NCBI GenBank assembly: GCA_038203615.1
Contig: JBBRDU010000048.1
Span: forward strand, 1 to 21,292
Direction: 5' to 3'
Origin: JBBRDU01 sp038203615
GTDB lineage: Bacteria > Verrucomicrobiota > Verrucomicrobiia > Chthoniobacterales > UBA10450
DNA: 21,292 bases
In this document: one piece after another, positions 1 through 7,965 of the stretch
Layout of the letters: each line of letters begins with the position of its first letter
How positions within the stretch are numbered: the first letter of the stretch is position 1
The notes under the pieces: generated by a model
What the model saw: only the letters and a program-made list of their open reading frames with translations
Told to the model about the DNA's origin: nothing
Database searches by the model: none
Position numbers and translations under genes: made by a program

Positions 1-530
1 TCCTGGCCAGTCGCGGGGGCGCGATCAGTCATCTCATTCTCGGCTTTGCCGGGACTGTGCAAACCATTCCGTCCCTCGCCTTGCTCGCCCTCCTCGTGCC
101 GTTGCCCTTTTTTGGCATCAGCGCGCGCACTGCCATCACCGCGCTTTTTCTTTACGGGCTGCTGCCGATTGTGCGCAACACCGCCACCGGTTTGCAGGAC
201 ATCGCTCAACCGATTCGCGATTCAGCCATCGCCCTCGGGCTCGAGCCGGTCGCGCGTTTGCGCAAGATTTATCTGCCGATGGCTTCCCGCTCCATCCTGG
301 CCGGCATCAAGACGAGCGCCGTCATTAGCATCGGAACAGCCACCCTGGCCGCCCTGATCGGAGCCGGCGGCCTGGGCGAGCCCATCCTGAGCGGACTAAA
401 TCTGAACGATCACGCCACCATCCTCAAAGGAGCCATCCCGGCCGCCCTGCTCGCGCTCGTCGTGCAATGGACCTTCGATCTGCTCGATCGCCTGCTCATC
501 CCAAAAGGATTACGGCTGGATGCCAGATGA
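1..530 (+). CDS. Osmoprotectant-type ABC transporter permease, C-terminal part
   Basis: This is the inner-membrane permease subunit of a glycine betaine/choline-type ABC importer (OpuCB/ProW/YehW group). The reading frame is open from base 3 to the TGA at 528-530, so the 5' end lies outside the window. An internal GTG at 57 is not needed as a start because the in-frame upstream residues already look like the family. Visible signatures are 'VQTIPSLALLALLVPLPFF' near the start, several hydrophobic helices, and the EAA-type cytoplasmic loop that docks the ATPase ('LGLEPVARLRKIYLP'), followed by 'GAGGLGEPI'. The protein ends right after the last helix, with no fused substrate-binding domain. The ATPase and binding protein are presumably upstream. 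The general family is clear; the exact substrate is inferred. Confidence 0.85.
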   Translation, partial: LASRGGAISHLILGFAGTVQTIPSLALLALLVPLPFFGISARTAITALFLYGLLPIVRNTATGLQDIAQPIRDSAIALGLEPVARLRKIYLPMASRSILAGIKTSAVISIGTATLAALIGAGGLGEPILSGLNLNDHATILKGAIPAALLALVVQWTFDLLDRLLIPKGLRLDAR

Positions 531-659
531 GCCTGGCTGCACTGCGATCTCCTTTGGGTGGATTTACGGACGAACAGGTTAACAAGGATCTCTTCCTGCT
601 GAAAATTATTGACGCGGCCTGAGCTCGACGCACATCCTCGCGAGTGCACTGACCGAGCT

Positions 660-2774
660 ATGTTGGAAGAATCGGCACTTGTCGCACAGGAACAGCCACT
701 CAAGGCGGAGATGGCGCATGTGCTCTTCACCGACGTTGTTGGCTACTCAAAGCTGGCTTCTGACGAGCAGCCAAGACTGATCCAGCGATTGCGACAGGCC
801 GTTCGAAAATCGGCCGAATTTAATCGCGCGCATAACAATCATTCCCTGATCTGCCTTCCCACGGGAGATGGAATGGCTCTCGTGTTCCTGGAGAGCGATG
901 TTTGTGCCCCTGTGCGCGCAGCCGTTGAAATTTCCTCGGAACTGCGAGCTTCGGGCGGAGTCTGTATTCGCATGGGCCTGCACACCGGCCTGGTTTATCG
1001 AGTGCCGGACATCAACGGGGCAGAAAACGTTTCCGGAGCGGGCATTAATTTTGCGCAGCGCGTGATGGACTGCGGAGACGCCGGACACATCCTGATGTCG
1101 AAGGTTCATGCCAGCTTCCTGTGCGAATTCGATGCCCTGCGTCCGCACCTTCACGATTTGGGAGAGGCTGAAGTGAAGCACGGAGTGCGCGTTGACCTGG
1201 TGAACTACGTTGATGGGGAGGCCGGCAACGCCGCACTTCCCGCCAAGCTGCAGGGAGCGGTCGGAAAAGCCGTACCGGAGCCTAAGGGCCACGCGCCGCC
1301 CTCATGTCTGGGTGCCAAGGTTGTTTTGATTTACAAGCACCATAACGAACCGGACGGGACATTGCTGCAAACCTTGGAAAGGGAACTCACTCAACTGGGC
1401 TGTCAGGTTTTCATCGATCGGCATTTGCGGGTGGGGCTCGACTGGGCACGGGAAATCGAGCATGCCATCAAGACAGCTGACGCGGTCATTCCGTTGCTTT
1501 CGCCCGCCGCGGTGAGAAGCGAGATGCTCGCCTTCGAACTCGAGATCGCGGAGAACGCCAGTCAAGTGCAAGAGGGACGCCCCCGGCTTCTTCCCGTACG
1601 CGTAAACTGGGAAGGCCCTTTGCCAGATAGTCTGACCGCCATCCTGAATTCCATTCAGTACACCCTTTGGCGCGGCCCGGAGGATACCGCCAGCGTAATC
1701 GGCGAACTTACTGCGGCGATTGCCGAACCAGGCCGTTCCCCCATCAGAAACACGCGCGCCCTCGAGCCGCCTGGCGGAGCGATGCCGCTCGACTCACATT
1801 ACTATATTGAGCGCCTCGCCGATGCGGAATTCCATCGGGCCATTTCGCGGCAGGATAGTATCGTCCTTGTGGAAGGCGCGAGACAGATGGGAAAAACCTC
1901 CCTGCTTTCCCGCGGACTACAACGCGCTCGCGCCAACGGGTCAAAAGTTACTTGCACGGATTTTCAGAAACTTAACGCGAGCGATTTAACCTCGCTGGAG
2001 TCGTTTTTCATTACGCTGGGCACAGCGCTGGCCAATCAGCTTGGCTTGGAAAAGTTTCCCGAAGACACCTGGCGGGCTAAAAGCGGCCCCAATCAGAATT
2101 TCGAAAGCTATCTCCGGCGCGAAGTTGTAGGGACCATGCAAACGCCCCTGATCTGGGCGCTGGACGAAGTCGATCGGCTCTTCACCTGTCCTTTTGGCAG
2201 CGAAGTCTTTGGACTCTTCCGATCATGGCACAACGCCCGGGCTTTGGATCCTGAAAGCCCATGGCGCAGACTGACTCTTATCATCTGCTACGCTACCGAG
2301 GCACATCTCTTTATTACCGATTTGAACCAGTCACCCTTCAATGTCGGCACACGCGTGCGACTGCAGGACTTCGACTCTGCCCAAGTGCAACATCTCAACC
2401 AGCTTTACGGCCAGCCTCTGGCGCAAGAACGGGATTTTGAGTGCTTTGTCCGATTGCTTGGAGGTCAGCCCTACTTGATCCGCCGGGGACTGCACGAAAT
2501 GGTCTCCCGCCAGCTCACCATGCCGGCGCTGGAGCAGCTCGCGCCTTCCGAAGAAGGTCCCTTCGCCGATCATCTCAAACGCTTTCTCGTCCTGCTTTCG
2601 AGCAATGAAGCGGCCCTGCAATTTCTGCGCGCGATGATCCACGGGAAACAAAATGACGACGTGAAGCTCTTTCATCGTCTGCGCGCCGCCGGACTTCTGG
2701 GCGGAGAGACTCCTACGGACGCGACGTTTCGCTGCGAATTGTACGCCCAATATCTCCGGCGACATTTGGGATGA
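660..2774 (+). CDS. Class III cyclase–TIR–AAA-like NTPase fusion protein
   Basis: Three modules lie in order (numbering from ATG 660, 704 aa). (1) A class III nucleotidyl cyclase homology domain spans about 17-185. It has both metal-binding Asp motifs, 'FTDVVGYS' (D25) and 'PTGDG' (D70), and the Asn/Arg pair of 'GINFAQR' (N130, R134). The usual adenine-specifying Lys and Asp positions appear replaced. (2) A TIR domain spans about 219-340. It runs from 'AKVVLIYKHH' through 'VFIDRHLRVGLDW' to 'LSPAAVRSEMLAFELE', with a Glu near 293 where the NADase Glu of active TIRs falls. (3) An AAA-like/STAND-type NTPase starts near 380. It has Walker A 'GARQMGKT' (406-413), Walker B 'LIWALDE' (D502/E503) and the 'GGQPYLI' motif (601-607). 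No membrane helix is seen. An in-frame TTG at 609 and an ATG at 711 (AAGG five bases upstream) are alternative starts. The stop overlaps the next gene's ATG, so the two are probably one operon. Domain calls are confident; the biological role (second-messenger signalling, possibly phage defence) is inference. Confidence 0.85.
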   Translation: MLEESALVAQEQPLKAEMAHVLFTDVVGYSKLASDEQPRLIQRLRQAVRKSAEFNRAHNNHSLICLPTGDGMALVFLESDVCAPVRAAVEISSELRASGGVCIRMGLHTGLVYRVPDINGAENVSGAGINFAQRVMDCGDAGHILMSKVHASFLCEFDALRPHLHDLGEAEVKHGVRVDLVNYVDGEAGNAALPAKLQGAVGKAVPEPKGHAPPSCLGAKVVLIYKHHNEPDGTLLQTLERELTQLGCQVFIDRHLRVGLDWAREIEHAIKTADAVIPLLSPAAVRSEMLAFELEIAENASQVQEGRPRLLPVRVNWEGPLPDSLTAILNSIQYTLWRGPEDTASVIGELTAAIAEPGRSPIRNTRALEPPGGAMPLDSHYYIERLADAEFHRAISRQDSIVLVEGARQMGKTSLLSRGLQRARANGSKVTCTDFQKLNASDLTSLESFFITLGTALANQLGLEKFPEDTWRAKSGPNQNFESYLRREVVGTMQTPLIWALDEVDRLFTCPFGSEVFGLFRSWHNARALDPESPWRRLTLIICYATEAHLFITDLNQSPFNVGTRVRLQDFDSAQVQHLNQLYGQPLAQERDFECFVRLLGGQPYLIRRGLHEMVSRQLTMPALEQLAPSEEGPFADHLKRFLVLLSSNEAALQFLRAMIHGKQNDDVKLFHRLRAAGLLGGETPTDATFRCELYAQYLRRHLG

Positions 2775-5479
2775 TGACGGACAATTTCTTTGTCACCGGT
2801 GGAGCCCTTCAGGCGGATGCCGGATGTTACGTCTCGCGCACGGCAGATCATCAGCTGCTGGAGGCCTTGCGTGGGAGCGAGTTTTGTTACGTGCTGACAT
2901 CACGGCAAATGGGAAAATCCTCTCTCATGGTGCGCACGGCGGTGCAGTTGCGCGCGGAGGGCTGCGCGGTTGTCATTCTCGACCTGACGGCCATTGGGCA
3001 GAACCTGGTCGTCGACCAATGGTATTTCAGCCTTTTGTGTCACGTGGGGGAAAAGCTCGGTATCGAGACGGAGATGGAGACCTATTGGGACGCCAATCAG
3101 CGTCGCGCGCCCTTACACCGGTTTATGGGCGCCCTGCGCGATGTTTACCTTGAGCGAAAGCGCAAACCGCTGGTCATTTTCGTCGATGAAATCGACGCCG
3201 TGCGCAGCCTTAGACAGTTCAGCGCTGATGAATTCTTTGCCGGGATTCGCGAGTGCTACAATCGCCGGCCAGAAGACGCCAAGCTCGAACGCCTGACCTT
3301 CTGCCTGCTGGGGGTCGCCACGCCCAGTGATCTCATTCGAGATGAAAGGATCACTCCGTTCAACATTGGGCGCGCCATCGAGCTAGGAGATTTTACCGCC
3401 GCGGATGCGGAGGTCCTGGCCGGCGGATTAAGCCCTCATCACGAAACAGCGCGCGTCCTGTTGGGCCGGGTTTTATGGTGGACCAGCGGCCAGCCTTACC
3501 TCACCCAGAAACTCTGCGCCGAGGTCGCCAAGAGCGAGGTGCATACGGCCAGGGACGTCGACCTGGCGTGCGATCGAATTTTTCTCTCCCCGGAGGCCCG
3601 TGAACGGGATGACAATCTGCATTTCGTGCGCGATCGCATTTTGCGCAGCGAGCAGGACCGCGCGGCCCTGCTCGATATCTATGCCAAGATCTGCCGTGGC
3701 GAGAAAGTCGGCGACGACCACCTCAACCCGGTGATTAACGAACTTAGGCTCTCTGGAATCGTCCGGGTGGAAAACGGCCTCTTGCGTCCTCGGAATCGTA
3801 TCTATTCAAAAGTTTTCGATCTCAGCTGGGTCCAGCAAAATCTGCCGGACGCGGAGAGATTGCGCCAGCGCGCAGCTTTTTACAGGGGCGTGCGACGCGT
3901 GGTGGGCGCAGCGGCGATTATCCTGACCATCATGGGAGGGTTGGCGTTGCAAGCGTGGCGCAGCGCTACGAAGGCGCGGGTCGCGACTGAAAGAGAACAC
4001 AAAGCAGATGAGGACCTTCTCCGGGAGGCCGGGCGCACCAAAGCGGCCCTCAATCGGTTGGTTGAAACCCAGTCAAAAGTTGAAGCATTGCTCGAAGCCT
4101 TGACGCCTTTGGTGGGTGACAAATCAGGCAAGCTCATTCTTGAGCGCGCCGAGGACGTGGTGCGAAGCGTGACAACCGAAGCAGCGGATGATCCGCGAGT
4201 GGTTCTCGGGCTGGCCGGCCTTCGTCGAGTCTGCGGCCAGCTTTATCTCCGATTAGGGAACGACGATATGGCTTTCAAACAGGCCGAAGGGGCGCGCCGT
4301 TTAGTGCAGCTTCAAATTAAAGAGGGCAAATCAGACCCGGCCCTGAAGAAGCAACTCCATGATTGTTTTCTTCTCATGGGAGACTCAATTCTCGGCAGCC
4401 GCAGACCCGATATTGCCAAACGCAAGACGGATGCGGATTATTCTCGCGCCATTGCCACGTATGAAAAGGCAGTAGAACTTTCCGGGACGGAAAGCAAGGC
4501 TCGTCGTGATGATGCCGGTTGGAGGGCGCTTTATTTCGCTGATCTCAACTATCTCGGCGACACGGCCGCACTCTTTGGCCCGGGCAAAGCCAAAGATGCC
4601 GAAGCATTTTACAATCAGGCCCTCAACATTGTGAAAGAAGCCCGCTCAGGCGCTCCGCACGCCACCGATTTTAACCGCGTCGAAGCGGCCATCCATGACA
4701 GACTGGGGACCCTCTTTTTCGGATTAGGCCGAAAATCGGAAGCACGTAGCCAGTTCGACGCCAGCATGCAACTCGGCCAGTCGGGGACAAACGGCGAAGG
4801 GGGAGAAGATCTGGAGCGCCAGAGCGAATTGGCCGTGAGCTACAACAAGCAAGGAAATCTTTCCAAACAACAGGGCCAATTCAAAGAAGCCCTGGATTAT
4901 TATGAACGCGGTCTCGCCATTCGGCGGAAACTGGGTGAAGAGGACAAAAGGGTCGACTGGCAACGGAATCTGGGATTTAGCCTCTATAATGTTGCCCGAA
5001 TGCAGTGGGAACTCGGAGACAAATTGAAGAACCCCACGATGAAGAGACGCGCGCTGGACCTCTCGCAAGAGCGCCTGCAACTTGCGGAGAAGCTCCGGGC
5101 CGAGGATCCATCGGACATAGATCTGAAGCTGGATCACGCAAACGCCCTCTATGCTTACGCCGACTTTCTTCTCAACGTGTCCGATAATACGCTAAAGGAT
5201 TGGCCGCGTGCGCTCGAACTGGCGCAACGCGCCGTGAGCTTGACCGAACGGCGCGATCCAAAGCTCCTCGCGTTGCTGGCCCAGGCACTGCGTTTTGACA
5301 AACGATTTGATGAAGCCCGCCAGACCGCAGAAGAAGCCAGCAAGCTGCTACCTCCCCCGCAAGAGAGGACTTACGACGAAAAGGATGTCGCCGAAGAAGT
5401 CGCTTACGAATTAGGCAAGAGCCGAAACGCCAAATCGGGCGGCACGCCCACTCGCGGCCGCCGACATTCCACGCCCTGA
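2771..5479 (+). CDS. AAA-like NTPase with transmembrane helix and TPR repeats
   Basis: The 902-aa protein starts at an ATG overlapping the previous stop by four bases (ATGA), which implies translational coupling; a second in-frame ATG follows at once. Residues 6-360 are an AAA-like domain of the AAA_35/STAND kind: 'GCYVSRTADHQLLEALRGSE', a P-loop 'SRQMGKSS' (K49) whose first Gly is replaced, Walker B 'PLVIFVDEID' (D139/E140) and 'TSGQPYLTQKLC' (238-249). One hydrophobic segment at about 376-395 looks like a transmembrane helix. A charged, probably coiled segment (400-440) and TPR-like helical repeats follow from about 475 to 860; the clearest is 'YNKQGNLSKQQGQFKEALDY' (691-710). The C-terminus is short, basic and Pro-rich. 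It shares 'RQMGK' P-loop wording and the 'GQPYL' motif with the upstream protein, so the two NTPases are related. The likely role is a membrane-attached sensor or scaffold partner of the cyclase–TIR protein (inference). Confidence 0.85.
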   Translation: MMTDNFFVTGGALQADAGCYVSRTADHQLLEALRGSEFCYVLTSRQMGKSSLMVRTAVQLRAEGCAVVILDLTAIGQNLVVDQWYFSLLCHVGEKLGIETEMETYWDANQRRAPLHRFMGALRDVYLERKRKPLVIFVDEIDAVRSLRQFSADEFFAGIRECYNRRPEDAKLERLTFCLLGVATPSDLIRDERITPFNIGRAIELGDFTAADAEVLAGGLSPHHETARVLLGRVLWWTSGQPYLTQKLCAEVAKSEVHTARDVDLACDRIFLSPEARERDDNLHFVRDRILRSEQDRAALLDIYAKICRGEKVGDDHLNPVINELRLSGIVRVENGLLRPRNRIYSKVFDLSWVQQNLPDAERLRQRAAFYRGVRRVVGAAAIILTIMGGLALQAWRSATKARVATEREHKADEDLLREAGRTKAALNRLVETQSKVEALLEALTPLVGDKSGKLILERAEDVVRSVTTEAADDPRVVLGLAGLRRVCGQLYLRLGNDDMAFKQAEGARRLVQLQIKEGKSDPALKKQLHDCFLLMGDSILGSRRPDIAKRKTDADYSRAIATYEKAVELSGTESKARRDDAGWRALYFADLNYLGDTAALFGPGKAKDAEAFYNQALNIVKEARSGAPHATDFNRVEAAIHDRLGTLFFGLGRKSEARSQFDASMQLGQSGTNGEGGEDLERQSELAVSYNKQGNLSKQQGQFKEALDYYERGLAIRRKLGEEDKRVDWQRNLGFSLYNVARMQWELGDKLKNPTMKRRALDLSQERLQLAEKLRAEDPSDIDLKLDHANALYAYADFLLNVSDNTLKDWPRALELAQRAVSLTERRDPKLLALLAQALRFDKRFDEARQTAEEASKLLPPPQERTYDEKDVAEEVAYELGKSRNAKSGGTPTRGRRHSTP

Positions 5480-5587
5480 CCCGGCCCCGCAGCCCGTTGG
5501 GCAATCACAAAATTGCGCCCTTGCAGCTCGACCGTGTTTCCCAGGAACATCCCCCGGCAGGCTCGACAGCAGTTGTATGATGAGGTC

Positions 5588-6952
5588 ATGGCCATCACAT
5601 CCATCAATCCGGCAACGGGAGAAAAGCTGAAAGACGTTTCCCTTCATGAGGAAACGGAAATTGAGAATCGACTAAAGCGCGCCGAGCAGGCTTTTCAACG
5701 GCACCGCCATCGATCGTTCGACGAGCGCGCGCAGTTGATGATGGAGGCGGCATCATTGCTCAACGTCGAGAAGGACAAATTTGCGCGCATCATCACTCTG
5801 GAAATGGGCAAGGTCTTACGGGCATCGATCGACGAGGTGGAGAAATGCGCGCGGGCCTGCCGGTTCTACGCGGAAAACGCGGAACGCTTCCTCGGGGACA
5901 GTGTGGCCCAGACTCAGGCGGCGCGCAGTTTCGTGCGCTACCAGCCGATGGGCGCGATCCTGGCCATCATGCCCTGGAATTTTCCGTTCTGGCAGGTCTT
6001 CCGTTTTGCCGCGCCTGCCCTCATGGCGGGCAACGTCGGTCTGCTCAAACACGCGGCCAACGTTCCGCAGTGCGCCCTGGCCATCGAAGAAATATTTCAT
6101 CGCGTCGGATTCGAGGACGGAATGTTTCAGGCTCTGTTGATCGAACCGGCCCAGGCGGAAAAGCTCATCAGCGATCCGCGCATCAAGGCCGTCACCCTGA
6201 CCGGAAGCGATCGCGCCGGCAGCGCGGTGGCAAGCGCGGCGGCGCGCGAAATAAAGAAGAGCGTGCTCGAGCTCGGCGGCAACGACCCGTTCATCGTCAC
6301 ACCCAGCGCCGACTTCGAAAAAGCTGTCGCGACCGCGGTCAAGTCACGCACGCTCAACACCGGTCAATCGTGCATTGCGGCCAAGAGATTCTTCATTGCC
6401 GATCAGATTTACGACAAGTTTCTCGGCCACTTCCTGGATGGCATGCGAGCGCTTAAGACAGGAGATCCGTTGGATGAAGCCACCGATATCGGTCCCCTGG
6501 CCACCAAGCAAATCCGGGAGGGAGTGCACGATCAGGTGCAAAAGTCCGTGGCGGCCGGCGCGAAACTCTTAACGGGCGGCAATCGGGTGCACGGCCCGGG
6601 CTTTTTTTATGAGCCTACTGTGCTCACCGATATTCCACCGGATTCACCGGCTTATCGCGAAGAAGTCTTCGGACCGGTGGCCGCGGTGTTTCGCGTGCGC
6701 GACAACGAGGAAGCCCTTCGCCTGGCTAACGACAGCGTGTTCGGATTGGGTGCGAGCGTCTGGACGAACGACGCTCAGGAACAGGAACTTTTCGTTTCGC
6801 AGCTCGAGGTCGGAATGGTTTTCATCAACGGAATGGTGGCATCCGATCCGCGGTTGCCCTTTGGGGGCGTCAAGCGATCGGGCTTTGGCCGCGAGCTCGG
6901 CGCGATGGGCATCCGCGAGTTCATGAATGCCAAGACGGTGTGGATTGCGTGA
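5588..6952 (+). CDS. NAD(P)-dependent succinate-semialdehyde-type dehydrogenase
   Basis: A 454-aa aldehyde dehydrogenase of the short SSADH/Sad (YneI)-like group, predicted to oxidise succinate semialdehyde or a similar aldehyde to the acid in the cytoplasm. The start is taken as ATG 5588, giving 'MAITSINPATGEKLKDV', the normal N-terminus of this family. The frame stays open upstream to a TTG at 5513, but those residues are not family-like. Motifs in order are 'MPWNFPFWQ', 'LLKHAANVPQ' (cofactor region), 'LTGSDRAGSAV', 'LELGGNDPF' with general base E228, 'NTGQSCIAAKRF' with nucleophile C262 (the expected 34-residue spacing), and 'EVFGPVAAVFRV'. The C-terminus 'LPFGGVKRSGFGREL' is complete. 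It stands alone, about 110 bases after the TPR gene, and is probably not functionally linked to it. Substrate is inferred from family resemblance only. Confidence 0.9.
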   Translation: MAITSINPATGEKLKDVSLHEETEIENRLKRAEQAFQRHRHRSFDERAQLMMEAASLLNVEKDKFARIITLEMGKVLRASIDEVEKCARACRFYAENAERFLGDSVAQTQAARSFVRYQPMGAILAIMPWNFPFWQVFRFAAPALMAGNVGLLKHAANVPQCALAIEEIFHRVGFEDGMFQALLIEPAQAEKLISDPRIKAVTLTGSDRAGSAVASAAAREIKKSVLELGGNDPFIVTPSADFEKAVATAVKSRTLNTGQSCIAAKRFFIADQIYDKFLGHFLDGMRALKTGDPLDEATDIGPLATKQIREGVHDQVQKSVAAGAKLLTGGNRVHGPGFFYEPTVLTDIPPDSPAYREEVFGPVAAVFRVRDNEEALRLANDSVFGLGASVWTNDAQEQELFVSQLEVGMVFINGMVASDPRLPFGGVKRSGFGRELGAMGIREFMNAKTVWIA

Positions 6953-6975
6953 GCCTTCCTTGCGATTTTTCTTCC

Positions 6976-7026
6976 CTGTAGGGGAAGACGTTGTCTTCCC
7001 AGGGAAACTGACATCTTCCCCTACAG
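6976..7026. repeat. Palindromic intergenic element A
   Basis: A 13-bp perfect inverted repeat, CTGTAGGGGAAGA (6976-6988) and TCTTCCCCTACAG (7014-7026), encloses further complementarity. GGGAAGAC (6982-6989) also pairs with GTCTTCCC (6993-7000) around a 3-base loop, so two alternative folds exist. It lies 23 bases after the dehydrogenase stop and could act as a transcription terminator or mRNA 3' end, although no T-tract follows. Its outer CTGTAG...CTACAG ends match those of the element at 9370-9445. Confidence 0.7.
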
Positions 7027-7138
7027 AAGCGGTTTCTTGTCATCTCGAGCACCGGGATCGCGACGGGGCAGAGCGCTGACCTCGGCCGCGCTCCGTGAAT
7101 TACGCAACAGACGATCGTGGGCCGCCGACTGAATGGTA

Positions 7139-7181
7139 AGATCCTTCGCCCCCGCCTTGGCGGGGCTGGCTCAGGATGACA
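7139..7181. repeat. Dispersed 'GTCATCCTGAGC...GAAGGATCT'-type repeat
   Basis: On the minus strand this reads TGTCATCCTGAGC...GAAGGATCT, a short intergenic repeat that I recall as common in soil bacteria. Outer arms ATCCT (7141-7145) and AGGAT (7173-7177) flank a strong hairpin, CCCCGCC (7150-7156) with GGCGGGG (7159-7165). No coding potential is seen. The recurrence elsewhere in the genome is from memory, not shown in this window. Confidence 0.5.
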
Positions 7182-7194
7182 CCGCCGCCGGTGT

Positions 7195-7221
7195 AGCCAC
7201 CCGGCCACAGGCCGGTCGGCT
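7195..7221. repeat. Interrupted hairpin in the dehydrogenase/Tudor-protein spacer
   Basis: AGCC (7195-7198), two unpaired bases, CCGGCC (7201-7206), loop ACA, GGCCGG (7210-7215), two unpaired bases, then GGCT (7218-7221) form a symmetric stem with a 2x2 internal loop. It is the third of four structured elements packed between the two convergent genes here. Function is unknown. Confidence 0.45.
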
Positions 7222-7274
7222 CCGCGGATAAAGCCACTCGCCAAGGGATCATTTGCTCCGCCGATCCCGCGCGC

Positions 7275-7305
7275 GGAGTGGACGGGGCAGCGCGCCGTCC
7301 CTACC
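7275..7305 (-). repeat. Intergenic repeat, first copy of the GGTAGG...TCCACTCCGCG element
   Basis: Read on the minus strand it begins GGTAGGGACGGCGCGCTGC and ends CCGTCCACTCCGCG. A near copy lies at 14902-14937 on the plus strand, with the same ends (GGTAGG and TCCACTCCGCG) and the same CGCGCTGC core. It can form a GACGG/CCGTC stem. It ends four bases before the stop codon of the minus-strand Tudor-like gene. Confidence 0.6.
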
Positions 7306-7309
7306 AGAT

Positions 7310-7855
7310 TCACTTTGTCGAGAACTGGTCGTCCTTGCTTTTGAACAGGATGTTGAACGTGGTGAGCGATCCGTAGCAACGTGTGATGTATTGCTGCATA
7401 TCGAACTTCTCCGCTTCGGCCAGCTTGTCGCTTGCGTTCACCTTTTGCTCCAGCACCCGCAGATTGTTACGGATCATGACGATCTTGTGAAAGAAAGTTT
7501 CGAGTGGGACTTCCTTGGCCTGCAAGGCGGTATCGCCCGGTTGCAGAACAAACGTCCCATTCTGCCAACGGCTGCCCAACCCTTCCACGATTGTGTCCGG
7601 CTTTTCCAGACCGAGCGCATCGACTACCGCCTGCGCGGTTTGACGAATCAAAACATCCAGGGGTAACTGCAGCTCGTTCAAGACCGCGGTGGTTTCCGCC
7701 GTGGTCAGATCGCTCGATTCCGGAGCGATCGTGCGCGGCTGATCGTCGAAAGAAATTTCGGCGGTGTGCTCGGTCAGCGCTTTTACGGCACCGATTCCGT
7801 AACTCGGATGACGCACCTTCATTCCAATGTGCAGAGCCTGGATCGACAATCCCAT
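7310..7855 (-). CDS. Small conserved protein with N-terminal Tudor/KOW-like fold
   Basis: The protein is 181 aa from ATG 7855. An in-frame TTG at 7891 would add 12 residues, and an ATG at 7822 would start it at 'MKVRHPSYGIG'. The N-terminal ~50 residues ('MKVRHPSYGIGAVKALTEHT') resemble the small beta-barrel at the C-terminus of UvrD/PcrA helicases and in CarD-type RNA-polymerase-binding proteins ('V.HP.yG.G.V'). The rest is helical with no motif I recognise. It has no signal peptide or membrane helix, so it is cytoplasmic. It is convergent with the dehydrogenase gene and divergent from the MFS gene, with about 110 bases between their starts. A nucleic-acid or RNA-polymerase-associated role is plausible but inferred from the N-terminus alone. 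Confidence 0.7.
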   Translation of the reverse strand: MGLSIQALHIGMKVRHPSYGIGAVKALTEHTAEISFDDQPRTIAPESSDLTTAETTAVLNELQLPLDVLIRQTAQAVVDALGLEKPDTIVEGLGSRWQNGTFVLQPGDTALQAKEVPLETFFHKIVMIRNNLRVLEQKVNASDKLAEAEKFDMQQYITRCYGSLTTFNILFKSKDDQFSTK

Positions 7856-7965
7856 AAGCACCAAGGTCCGGAACAGGCGGCCACGCTGCAAGCGTTAACT
7901 CGGAGGAAGCGCCGTCTATTTTTGCATTGTGAAGACGCCAGCCTTCGGGACATGCTCACCCCTTC

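Larger units (their letters stand above)
6953..7309. other. Gene-less convergent spacer packed with structured elements
   Basis: 357 bases between the dehydrogenase stop and the Tudor-like gene's stop. No gene is visible. It holds the four elements listed at 6976, 7139, 7195 and 7275. The parts between them (for example 7027-7138) show no motif I can name. Confidence 0.6.

Noticed and set aside
5513..5587. TTG-started extension of the dehydrogenase
   Set aside because: The 25 extra residues do not match the family; ATG 5588 gives the usual N-terminus.
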